The position numbers and the translations under genes are program-made. 64,000 nt of DNA from Dioscorea cayenensis subsp. rotundata (taxonomy: Eukaryota; Streptophyta; Magnoliopsida; Dioscoreales; Dioscoreaceae): the NCBI RefSeq assembly GCF_009730915.1, contig NC_052486.1:22101589-22165588 (forward strand), given 5' to 3'. Under the pieces are notes generated by a model. It searched no databases. It was not told the origin of the DNA and worked only from the letters and a program-made list of their open reading frames with translations. This document shows positions 42,647-51,445 of this stretch, one piece after another (the first letter of the stretch is position 1; the number at the start of each line of letters is the position of its first letter).

Positions 42647-43774
42647 ATGCCACTCCCACCAAGAGGATTTAGAATTAATGCCAGAAATTTATTTCTGACT
42701 TATCCTAAGTGTTTATTAGCAAAAGAGTACGCACTAGAAAAAGCTCGAGAGTCACGTTACTCCCTAGCAACAAAAAAGTTCATCCGGTAGCAAGAGAGTT
42801 ATCATGAAGACGGAAGTCCACATTTACATGTATTAATACAATTAGAAGGAAGGGCACAGGTAACAAATCAAAGAATATTTGATATTGTTTCTCCCACTTC
42901 TTCTGCTGTTTTTCATCGTAATATACAGTCTGCAAAGTCTAGTAAAGATGTAAAGGCATACATAAAGAAAGGTGGTGATTATGTGGATTGGGGAACATTC
43001 CATGAAGATTCCAGAAAATCAAGAAATGGAAGACAATCGTTAGTCGATGTTTATGATGATGCTTTACAATCAAGTTCGGCGTAAGAGGCATTATGATAAT
43101 AAGGAATGATCCCGTAATATTTTCACTTCAAGATCACAATTTGAGGGGCAACTTATGAAAGATTATTTTATAAGCCTCTTGATCCTTACATTTTTTTCTC
43201 GGGCATATTCATCATTTAATATAACCAAGAGTTATGAATGAATGGTTCGAGACATAATTTTCGTGTTAATGATGCCGCAGTACCTGTGATGGAAATATAA
43301 TTATACACAAGGAAGAGTGTATCAGGCACATTAGTCTGATTGTTGAAGGCCCAAGTCAAATTGGTAAAACCGCTGCGCTCGTCACCGGGTAAACACAATT
43401 ATATCTCGTGGGTCATCCTGGATTTCAATCTAGCAACATATCGACAAGATGTTCTCGTGATAATGTAATTGATGATGTATCTCCAACAGATCTACGCTCA
43501 AGCACTCGAAAGAACTCATTGGTTGCCAAAGAGATCGGCGATCAATTGTAAATACGGTAAACCAATCCGTATAAAAGGTGGGATACCATCTATTATTTTA
43601 TGCAACCCGGGTAATGATTCAAGCTACAAAGAATACCTGGACAAAAATGAAAACATGGGCCTCCGTCATTGGACCTTGAAGAATGCCAAGTTTGAGTTCA
43701 TATACGACCCTCTGTTCAACTCGGCCCAAGCCCAAGAGAGCAACTCTAGTCATTCATCTGGTTGTTCTGTCTAA
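42647..43774 (+). pseudogene. Geminivirus Rep, unit 1 (multiply broken)
   Basis: Rep is the rolling-circle initiator that nicks the origin and acts as a helicase. The start ATG, the motif I region FLTYPKC and the helicase C-terminus are recognisable. Breaks: a one-base loss near 42783-42789 gives an early TAG; another change near 43079 gives TAA; several substitutions and indels fall between 43100 and 43470, including in the Walker A region. The last 102 codons (43469-43774) are again open. It cannot encode a full Rep. Unit 2 is better preserved. Confidence 0.9.
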
Positions 43775-43776
43775 GA

Positions 43777-44170
43777 ATGGACAGTAGAACTGGAGAATTA
43801 CTCACAGAGGAACAGGCAAATACGGGTGTATTCTACTGGCAACTACGTAATCCTCCGATTTCGTGGTCAAAAGATCACCGGACGTACTCATGCAACAACA
43901 ATTGGGATAGGATCACAATGGAGATTAGATTCAACTACAATCTTCAGAGAGCTTCACGTATAAATAAATGTTGGTTATACTTTCGAGATATGGACAACAT
44001 TACGTCCACGTACAGAGAATTTCCTACATGTATTTAGATGTAATGTAATGAATTTCCTTAATAGTTTCGGAGTTATATCTATTAATTATGTAATCAGAGC
44101 TGTTACACATTTTGTGGGCCGGTTTGAAAGACATGTTATTTCTGTAGAAAACTCGGCCCAAGTTCAAATT
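43777..44170 (+). pseudogene. Geminivirus REn (replication enhancer), unit 1
   Basis: Overlaps the end of Rep as in begomoviruses (ATG two bases after the Rep stop codon). Begins MDSRTGELLT; EIRFNYNL and [12 protein letters not shown] are typical of REn, which binds Rep and raises viral DNA replication. The frame shifts near 44000-44037, so the two halves lie in different frames. A TrAP frame, expected to overlap here, was not recognised. Confidence 0.88.
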
Positions 44171-44400
44171 TCTACTTGTATTAATAAAAAGCATTGCTTG
44201 TTTTGGTTAATATTGTCCATATGTGAATTATTTATCATATTTAAATGGATACATATATTATAACATAAAACATAGTAATTATTTTTAGGGAATTAGATGC
44301 ACTCGCAAATAAATTAAAAATACGTAGAATACAACCATACTAATCATCATTATCCGGGTTTTTTGCTGGGATGGATTAGAGGTACCCAAACCGACTCGGA

Positions 44401-44670
44401 TCATCTTCTTTTCATATTAATGGCATCACCTTCAATAAACAGATTTGCATATAATAGATCTTCATTATCCCTGTCTGCACTCGAGTCTACTCGTAACATA
44501 CGGAAAACAGATTCTTCATGTTTCTGGAGTGCGTTGACAAAGTTAATGAGTGGTTGGGGATGCTTCCTGATTGCTTGGGCTATACATATGTCGTGGATGC
44601 ATTTAATGATCTCTGCAGGACCGTATTCCAGAAACAAATAATATACGGCCATGATATCTTGTTTCTCCAT
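44401..44670 (-). CDS. Unrecognised virion-sense ORF, unit 1
   Basis: 89 codons starting MEKQDIMAVYYLFLEYGP. It lies where the coat-protein gene of a DNA-A should be, convergent to REn. The same ORF (106 codons) is in unit 2; here a small deletion changes the C-terminus after GDAIN. It does not resemble coat protein or V2. Mostly helical and slightly acidic by composition. Function unknown. Confidence 0.6.
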   Translation of the reverse strand: MEKQDIMAVYYLFLEYGPAEIIKCIHDICIAQAIRKHPQPLINFVNALQKHEESVFRMLRVDSSADRDNEDLLYANLFIEGDAINMKRR

Positions 44671-44775
44671 CTTTCTATAACAAGCTATAAGTGGAAGGTC
44701 ATATATATAGTGTTAACATGTAATGCATTAACTTGCCTATACTACTTAAATTAATACCAATTTACTGTCTACCAG

Positions 44776-45110
44776 TCTTAAAGCCAATGAAATGCAATAA
44801 GAAGGGAGCCTAGGATCAATCTAAGCTATAACTTAAAGGTTCTGTACTGGTGTATGGGCTATAATCTTCGTGTTTATTTCTAATTTCTTTTAAAATAACA
44901 TATAATAATTCTAATTGACAATATAAATTTAAGCTATTCTGAGAATCTATTTCTAAAATATACTGAGTATACTTATAAAGATAAATATCTCTAATATAGT
45001 CGTATAATTCTACTAAGACCATCCTACTATGTTATATATAATAGAAACTGAATTTAAATTGGCAAAATTTAAATCTAAAATATACTGAGTATACTTATAA
45101 AGATAACTAC
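44776..45110. repeat. Left arm of a ~335-base inverted repeat
   Basis: Pairs with about 45890-46224 in opposite orientation, with few differences. Each arm contains the same 68-codon ORF. Part of the arm (about 112 bases) is also duplicated in tandem at about 45814-45925. Confidence 0.8.
44816..45022 (-). CDS. Unrecognised 68-codon ORF, left arm
   Basis: Begins MVLVELYDYIRDIYLYKY and ends EPLSYSLD. Identical except for about two residues to the ORF at 45979-46185. The YDYIRDI stretch faintly recalls geminivirus V2 proteins, but I cannot support that assignment. Confidence 0.45.
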   Translation of the reverse strand: MVLVELYDYIRDIYLYKYTQYILEIDSQNSLNLYCQLELLYVILKEIRNKHEDYSPYTSTEPLSYSLD

Positions 45111-45540
45111 TCCGTCGCGGTGAAGGGCAAATATGCTCAGTATCCTGTTATGCTCATCTTAAGGTATGAAATCTTTTATTATATATCCTCTTGGCTAAAA
45201 GACCGGCGAATAAGTACCCGTTAAAGGCAAGGAAGCAGTGTGAAGGAGAAAAAGTAGCGTAGGTATGATGCCAAAGGGGTATTATAATAACCGATTATCA
45301 TATTTCTTTAGAAAAACAGTAGAAAGGCTGATGCTTGGTAACATGAGGTGTTTTTATCAGAGGACAAAATGATCAAGGAAAAGAAATGGAAAGACAAGGA
45401 TTATTTTGATAAGAGTTCTCCTGAGTACTGAGTACTGAGTACAGACTTTTAAAAATGATTTTTCAAAAAATCTTAGATTTTAATAGTTTACTTCATGCAG
45501 TAGTTACAATAATTAAAGTAGTTCTCTTAAATTCAGTTCT
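45111..45540. other. Unexplained non-viral-looking filler
   Basis: About 430 bases with higher GC (CCGTCGCGGTGAAGGGC, GCTAAAAGACCGGCGAATA), no ORF and a short GAGTACT tandem repeat near 45421-45441. It resembles neither the DNA-A nor the DNA-B units. It could be host or organelle filler caught at a recombination joint. Confidence 0.4.
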
Positions 45541-45812
45541 TTTAATTCTAGCTTTCATTACAGTTTCTATTATACTTAACTTAGTAAGATACTTAGTTAT
45601 TATTATACGTTCCCTTGGGTTGCGCTAAGGCTATAATCCATGGAACTAATAGACATGATATTAGATTTAAATTCAGTTCCTTTAATCCTAGCTTTCATTA
45701 CAGTTTCTATTATACTTAACTTAGTAAGATACTTAGTTATTATTATACGTTCCCTTGGGTTGCGCTACAGCTATAATCCATGGAACTAGTAGACATGATA
45801 TTAGATTTAAAT
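45540..45812 (+). repeat. Tandem duplication of about 136 bases with a small membrane ORF
   Basis: Two adjacent near-identical units. In the second, an ATG at 45655 opens a 44-codon frame ending at 45789, with a hydrophobic stretch (LILAFITVSIILNLV) followed by arginines and YSYNPWN. In the first unit the same frame stops early at a CGC-TAA. The profile recalls the small hydrophobic movement proteins of some geminivirus genera, but similarity is not established. Confidence 0.55.
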
Positions 45813-45978
45813 TTTGCCAATTTAAATTCAGTTTCTATTATATATAACATAGTAAGATGGTCTTAGTAGAATTATACGACTATATTAGAAATATTTATCA
45901 TTATAAGTATACTCAGTATATTTTAGATTTAAATTTTGCCAATTTAAATTCAGTTTCTATTATATATAACATAATAGG

Positions 45979-46185
45979 ATGGTCTTAGTAGAATTATACG
46001 ACTATATTAGAGATATTTATCTTTATAAGTATACTCAGTATATTTTAGAAATAGATTCTCAGAATAGCTTAAATTTATATTGTCAATTAGAATTATTATA
46101 TGCTATTTTAAAAGAAATTAGAAATAAACACGAAGATTATGGCCCATACACCAGTACGGAACCTTTAAGTTATAGCTTAGATTGA
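45979..46185 (+). CDS. Unrecognised 68-codon ORF, right arm
   Basis: Same ORF as 44816-45022, inverted. It lies just left of the DNA-B common region, and is therefore on the virion-sense side of some ancestral unit. Function unknown. Confidence 0.45.
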   Translation: MVLVELYDYIRDIYLYKYTQYILEIDSQNSLNLYCQLELLYAILKEIRNKHEDYGPYTSTEPLSYSLD

Positions 46186-46225
46186 TCCTAGGCTCCCTTC
46201 TTATTGCATTTCATTAGCTTTAAGA

Positions 46226-46697
46226 TACTAATAGTCTTTATTTACATAAACTTAGTTAATTTATACTAAAGTAATAGAGAGATTAATTCTTTAATCTATC
46301 GCTTAACAATAAATATATAGAGAGCACGTGGTGAGTCCCACAACACTATTCCAACAGGGAACCAGCAAGAAAACCTACTTTAATTCAAATTGAACAATCT
46401 TGCGACGTCACGTGGCAGTTGGAGGGGGCCATCCGCAGTAATATTAATATGCGGATGGCTGGCTAGCAATACACACCTTACACATACACACTTATATTAT
46501 AGATTGTCGTAGCCGGACTATTCACAAGTGTGTAATCCCATTTATTACAAGAATGTCACTCTAGTTAATATAAGCTACTTGGAGGGCAAGTTTCCTTTAT
46601 TAAACATTTAAATTATAAAAAACAATACTTGTTAATAAACTGCCTTCACATTCGGTTGAATATTAAAACTATAGCTTACCGAGCCTGTTCATCAGGA
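46226..46697 (+). promoter_or_regulatory. DNA-B common region (left copy) with replication origin
   Basis: Contains AAGCACGTGG-like and GTGAGTCCCAC blocks, a GACGTCACGTGGC element, the origin hairpin and then a leader TATAGATTGT..CCGGACTATTCACAAGTGTG shared almost exactly with the Rep leader of DNA-A units 1 and 2. Such sharing between components is what defines the common region of bipartite begomoviruses. Confidence 0.88.
46428..46459 (+). other. Geminivirus origin hairpin, variant nonanucleotide
   Basis: A perfect 10-base-pair stem (GCCATCCGCA with TGCGGATGGC) encloses a 12-base loop GTAATATTAATA. The loop contains TAATATTAA in place of the almost invariant geminivirus TAATATTAC, whose last two bases follow the Rep nick site. 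Confidence 0.92.
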
Positions 46698-47550
46698 ATG
46701 GATTCACAGCTACTATCTCTTACTTCAGATTATCATGTTTCCAAAAGGTCAGAGTACAGATTGTCATATGACTTGCAACCTATTCAGCTTGTTTTTCCAC
46801 AGCTGACTGAGATAGCTTGGGCAAAATTAACTGGGAAATGTTTAAAGATAGATCACTGCAAAATAGAATATAATCCGCAGGTATCTTTCAATGCAACTGG
46901 ATTAGTGATCGTAGAAATACATGATGAAAGAATGTTGATGGGACATACATTACAGGCTGAGTTTCGAATTCCAATAGATTGCCCAATTGATCTACATTAT
47001 TATTCTGCTTCATATTTTTCTGTTAATGACCCTATTCCCTGGAGAGCTTATTTCCGGGTTGAAGATTCAAATATCAAGGTTAGGTCCCATTTCACAAAAA
47101 TGAAAGGGTTATTAAAATTATCAGCTGCTCACAAAACGAACAACGTGACATTTAGAGGACCAATGGTTAAGATTCACTCGCCTAAATACACACTCAAGGA
47201 TGTGGATTTCAAACATGTACAATACGGAAAGGTATGTGAAAATCGATGCTCGTAGCAATTCAGCACTAACAACTTCAAATTATTTAAATCTACTTCCAAG
47301 TGAGTCATACAAGGATAGGGGAATTTAGCATATGGATCTCACTCGATCATGGTTCAAATGTAATAAGGGGATATGGACCAAATTGGGCCTTCTATTTCTA
47401 AAAGTTGGAGCAGGAACATCTGTGATACTCGAACCTGACATAAGTATGGAACCGTGCCCATCGGGATTACTTATTGGAAAATCAATTTCAAAGACAATAC
47501 AGAAGTTACAGGAGAATTTGATTGTTACTTCACCAAACAAACCAATCTAA
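46698..47550 (+). pseudogene. Begomovirus-type movement protein (BC1), DNA-B
   Basis: BC1 helps viral DNA pass through plasmodesmata. The frame starts MDSQLL and keeps the motifs KIDHCKIEY, NATGLVIVEIHD, LHYYSASYF, DPIPWRAYFRV and KDVDFKHVQYGK in family order. It lies directly downstream of the common region on the complementary-sense strand, as in DNA-B. It stops at 47255; a one-frame shift and further stops follow, and the C-terminal part (47332-47550) is open in another frame. The complete gene would be near the usual length, so loss is by small lesions only. An upstream ATG at 46629 is not needed. Confidence 0.9.
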
Positions 47551-47797
47551 AATGTATGCCACTGCGCGGCCATACATGAATATAATGAGTAGAATACAAA
47601 TGTTATTTACGGGATGTTGTAAATATTTCCTAGTATTTTATGCTTTTTTGAATGAGTATGTATACATATTGTTATTGGTATGTATTAATCTATATTTTAT
47701 TCATGTATTTCTATTAGTATTTGTTTATATTTATGCGAATGCATAAGTAACAGAAATATCTAACTCGGAGCTTATTTCATTATGATCGGATACATAA

Positions 47798-48580
47798 TTA
47801 CACATAACCAATCCTTGTATTAATACCTATTTGTACAGAGGTAGTTCCTTCACTTTCCCAACTACAATACAAAAGTAATGCATTCTTCAGTGTATTGCTG
47901 TACTGTCCACTCTTCATTTCTGGCTCATCACGGAACACTGACCATACCGGATACCGAGTAGACAATTTAATATACCGGCGTATGTCTTCAATATATGTGG
48001 CACCTGATTTATTAATTACAATTTTCTTCTTACAAATCAGCGAGTATCTTGAACATAGAGATGTCCTAATTAATGCATCTGCCGTGCAGTTATCACTAAT
48101 ATTAAATATCTCCTCAAATTTTGGTAGTATCGTTCCTTGTGGTCTCCTGTTTTTCACTACAAATACACCAACAACGCCCTGCAGTGAGTATGTTGCTTTA
48201 TCATCAACCATCATATTCTGTTCTGGCAATTTCATAACTTTAACGGTTCCAGTTAAATACAAAAATCTCAGTATTATGAATAATTTGTCTCGCTCGTCAT
48301 CTTTTATACCAAAGGATAGTAGGCTGAGATAGTTCACTGACCTATTACCGGGTTTAACAAGATTTGAACTGGACTTAATAGGTTCTGTAATATACTTGAT
48401 CTTCGATCGAACTAATGGTTTCTTTGGGATGATCCCAGTCAGGAGACCACGAGAGTATTGACGCCTACCGAAGTACGTTTGTCTTAATGGGTATTTGTTC
48501 TTCATATACAATGTATTGTACCGAAAGCCAGTATATGGTTGTTTGTTCCTGTAATACATATACATGTTAGGGAATGCCAT
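47798..48580 (-). CDS. Begomovirus-type nuclear shuttle protein (BV1), open frame
   Basis: BV1 carries viral DNA between nucleus and cytoplasm with BC1. The frame is open for 260 codons, the normal family length, with no internal lesion. The N-terminal ~60 residues are rich in Tyr, Arg and Lys; VVKNRRPQG, FEEIFNI, YPVWSVFRDEP and KNALLLYCSWES match conserved NSP blocks. It converges on BC1 with a spacer of about 250 bases, the DNA-B arrangement. NSP and coat protein are distant relatives, but the W-S-x-F and partner context favour NSP. An intact frame in a genome where its neighbours are broken is notable; expression is unknown. Confidence 0.9.
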   Translation of the reverse strand: MAFPNMYMYYRNKQPYTGFRYNTLYMKNKYPLRQTYFGRRQYSRGLLTGIIPKKPLVRSKIKYITEPIKSSSNLVKPGNRSVNYLSLLSFGIKDDERDKLFIILRFLYLTGTVKVMKLPEQNMMVDDKATYSLQGVVGVFVVKNRRPQGTILPKFEEIFNISDNCTADALIRTSLCSRYSLICKKKIVINKSGATYIEDIRRYIKLSTRYPVWSVFRDEPEMKSGQYSNTLKNALLLYCSWESEGTTSVQIGINTRIGYV

Positions 48581-48719
48581 CTCTTCAGCAAATAATAACC
48601 GTTGGCTAGTAATTTATACATGTATTATACATCACTGTTACTTGCGTGGTTTATAAGCAACCAGGCTATAGCTAATAACTATCAGTACCTACCGTCCTAT
48701 ACTACTTAAATTAATTCAA

Positions 48720-48945
48720 ATTTAATAATACTAATAGTCTTTATTTACAAAAACCTAGTTAATTTATACTAAAGTAACAGAGAGATTAATTCTTTAATCT
48801 ATCGCTTAACAATAAATATATATAGAAAGCACGTGGTGGGTCCCACAACACTATTCCTACAAGGAAACGGCAAGAAACCCTACTTTAATTCAAACTGACC
48901 AATATAGCGACGCCACGTGATAGTATGGAGGGGGCCATCCGCAGT
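48720..48945 (+). repeat. DNA-B common region, right copy (truncated at the origin stem)
   Basis: A direct repeat of about 46226-46439, ending inside the origin at GCCATCCGCAGT; the loop and right stem are missing. The origin stems of the two copies are 2506 bases apart (46428 and 48934), a plausible DNA-B unit length. Sequence then switches to the inverted DNA-A unit. Confidence 0.88.
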
Positions 48946-48950
48946 GTCTG

Positions 48951-49002
48951 GCGACGCCACATGACAGTACGGGGCCCCCTCCGTACTGTCACGTGGCGTC
49001 GC
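48951..49002. repeat. Near-perfect hairpin at the DNA-B / DNA-A joint
   Basis: The arm GCGACGCCACATGACAGTACGG faces its complement across a G/C-rich centre (GGGGCCCCC), with one mismatch in about 22 pairs. It contains the CACGTGGCGTCGC element of the viral common region on both sides, so two copies of the intergenic region meet head to head here. Confidence 0.85.
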
Positions 49003-49353
49003 TAGATATGTCAGTTTCAAATTAAAGTTACCGCCAAGAATCTCTCAGAAATATTCAAAATTAAATTTTAAAAAAATACCTCGATTTCTTCTCCGAGAAA
49101 ATTGCCGAGAATTCAAACAAGTGGGTCCCACCAATAAATATAATGATAATATACTCTGTTATATGTACAATTAGGAGACAATTACTGTATAACGGGTGGA
49201 CGTACCGAGTAGGTATATAATTACCTGGACACTACATGTCTTTTGCTGTTTACATTTTGACCAGAAGGATGTGTCCGTTAGAAGAACATCAAGTTAATGC
49301 ATTACATGTTAACACTATATATATGACCTTCCACTTATAGTTTGTTATAGAAG

Positions 49354-49674
49354 ATGGAGAAACAAGATATCATGGCCGTATATTATTTGTTTCTGGAATA
49401 CGGTCCTGCAGAGATCATTAAATGCATCCACGGCATATGTATAGCCCAAGCAATCAGGAAGCATCCCCAACCACTCATTAACTTTGTCAACGCACTCCAG
49501 AAACATGAAGAATCTGTTTTCCGTATGTTACGAGTAGCCTCGAGTGCAGACAGGGATGATGAAGATCTATCATATGCAAATCTGTTTATTGAAGGTGATG
49601 CCATTAATAAAAAAATGAAAGAAGATGATCCAGTCGGTTTGGGTACCTCTAATCCATCGGGCAAAACCGGATAA
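49354..49674 (+). CDS. Unrecognised 106-codon virion-sense ORF, unit 2
   Basis: Longer and apparently undamaged version of 44401-44670. It starts MEKQDIMAVYYLF and ends GTSNPSGKTG. It sits between the intergenic region and the end of REn, the coat-protein position. A TATA-like ACACTATATATATGACC lies about 45 bases upstream. No family recognised. Confidence 0.65.
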   Translation: MEKQDIMAVYYLFLEYGPAEIIKCIHGICIAQAIRKHPQPLINFVNALQKHEESVFRMLRVASSADRDDEDLSYANLFIEGDAINKKMKEDDPVGLGTSNPSGKTG

Positions 49675-49837
49675 TGATGATTAGTATGGTTGTATTCTAC
49701 GTATTTTAATTTATTTGCAGACTGCATCTAATTCCCTAAAAATAATTACTATGTTTTATGTTATAATATATGTATCCATTTAAATATGATAAATAATTCA
49801 CAGATGGACAATATTAACCAAACAAGCAATGCTTTTA

Positions 49838-50242
49838 TTAATACAAGTAGAGCTGAACTTGGGCCGAGTTTTCTACAGAAATAACATGTCTTTCAAACCG
49901 GCCCACAAAATGTGTAACAGCTCTGATTACATAATTAATAGATATAACTCCGAAACTATTAAGGAAATTCATTACATTACATCTAAATACATGTAGGAAA
50001 TTCTCTGTACGTGGACGTAATGTTGTCCATATACGAAAGTATAACCAACATTTATTTATACGTAGAGCTCTACGAAGATTATAGTTGAATCTAATCTCCA
50101 TTGTGATCCTGTCCCAATTGTTGTTGCATGGTCTGTCCAGGTGATCTTTGACCCTGAAATACAGAGGATTACGTAGTTACCAGTAGAATACACCCGTATT
50201 TGCCTGTTCCTCTGTGAGTAATTCTCCAGTTCTACTGTCCAT
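49838..50242 (-). pseudogene. Geminivirus REn, unit 2
   Basis: Starts MDSRTGEL at 50242 just below the Rep stop, as in unit 1. The C-terminal 87 codons (50101-49838) are open and include [14 protein letters not shown] and [12 protein letters not shown], a better match to REn than unit 1. The frame is broken near 50110-50160. Confidence 0.88.
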
Positions 50243-50244
50243 TC

Positions 50245-51364
50245 TTAGACAGAACCAGATGAATGACTAGAGTTGCTCTCTTGGGCTTGGGCCGAGTTGA
50301 ACAGAGGGTCGTATATGAACTCAAACTTGGCATTCTTCAAGGTCCAATGACGGAGGCCCATGTTTTCATTTTTGTCCAGGTATTCTTTGTAGCTTGAATC
50401 ATTACCCGGGTTGCATAAAATAATAGATGGTATCCCCTACCTTTTATACTGGATTGGTTTCACAGTATTTACAATTAGTCCCGCTCTTTGGCAACCAATG
50501 AGTTCTTTCCAGTGCTTGAGGCGTAGATACTTTGGAGATACATCATCAATTACATTATCATGAACATCTTGTCGATATGTCTATCGGATTGAAATCCAGA
50601 TAACCACAGATATAATTGTGTTTACCCAGCGAACGGACACAAGCAGTTTTACCAATTCGACTTGGGCCTTCAACAATCAGACTAATGTGCCTGATACACT
50701 CTTCCTTGTGTATAATTATATTTCCATCTGGCTGCGCAGCATCATTAACTTGAAAATTATGCTCAAGCCATTCATTCACAACACTGGTTATATTAAATGA
50801 TGAATATGCCCAGAAAGAAATGTAAGGATCAAGAGGCTTGTAAAATAATCTTTCATAATTTGCCCTCAAATTGTGATACTGAAGTGAAAATATTCTGGGA
50901 TCATTCCTTCTTATTATCTATAATGCCTCTTCTGCCGAACTTGATTGTAAAGCATCATCATAAACATCAGCTAACGATTGTCTTCCATTTCTTGATTTTC
51001 TGGAATCTTCATGGAATGTTCCCCAATCCACATAATCACCACCTTTCTCTATGTATGCCTTTACACCTTTACTAGACTTTGCAGATTGTATATTACGATG
51101 AAAAACAGCAGAAGAAGTGGGAGAAACAATATCAAATATTCTTTGATTTGTTACCTGTGCCCTTCCTTCTAATTGTATTAATACATGTAAATGTAGACTT
51201 CCGTCTTCATGTAACTCTCTTGCTACCCGGATGAACTTTTTGTTGCTAGGGAGAGTAACAGCTCTCAGTTTTTCTAGTGCGAACTCTTTTGCTAATGAAC
51301 ACTTAGGATAAGTCAGAAATAAATTCCTGGCATTAATTCTAAATCTTCTTGGTGGGAGTGGCAT
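50245..51364 (-). pseudogene. Geminivirus Rep, unit 2 (few lesions)
   Basis: The N-terminal 148 codons (51364-50918) are open and hold all nuclease motifs: FLTYPKC, HLHVLIQ and the tyrosine motif VKAYIEK. A single in-frame TAG at 50918-50920 interrupts the gene. Downstream the same frame reopens to 50558 with the Walker A site GPSRIGKT. A frameshift near 50560-50575 then separates the last helicase part, which ends at 50245. The nuclease/DNA-binding half could still be made as a separate protein. It is the best-preserved Rep in the window. Confidence 0.92.
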
Positions 51365-51445
51365 TGTCGTAATTAATGGGATTACACACTTGTGAATAGT
51401 CCGGCCCCTACAATCTATTATACCGCATTTGTACTTCCCCGATCA

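Larger units (their letters stand above)
42566..44736 (+). mobile_element. Endogenous geminivirus DNA-A-like unit 1 (Rep and REn on plus)
   Basis: Starts at CGGGGAAGTACAAATGCGG, followed by a Rep leader, a broken Rep gene, a broken REn gene and a minus-strand 89-codon ORF. It is an inverted near-copy of about 49287-51445; both copies end at the same CGGGGAAG point on the Rep side. The 80 bases between the gap and this point are not recognisably viral. No origin hairpin remains on this side. Confidence 0.9.
48951..51445 (-). mobile_element. Endogenous geminivirus DNA-A-like unit 2 (Rep and REn on minus)
   Basis: About 2.5 kb in one piece: intergenic region (48951-49353), the virion-sense 106-codon ORF, REn and Rep on the minus strand, and a leader ending at CTTCCCCG near 51445. 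From 49287 on it mirrors unit 1. No coat-protein gene fits into the unit, yet its length is close to a whole component. Confidence 0.9.

Noticed and set aside
43469..44040. TrAP (AC2) gene overlapping Rep and REn
   Set aside because: Expected there in begomoviruses, but I found no zinc-finger-like cysteine/histidine pattern in the third frame of either unit.
47895..48332. 145-codon plus-strand frame opposite the nuclear shuttle protein
   Set aside because: Antisense shadow; the minus-strand frame has clear family motifs.
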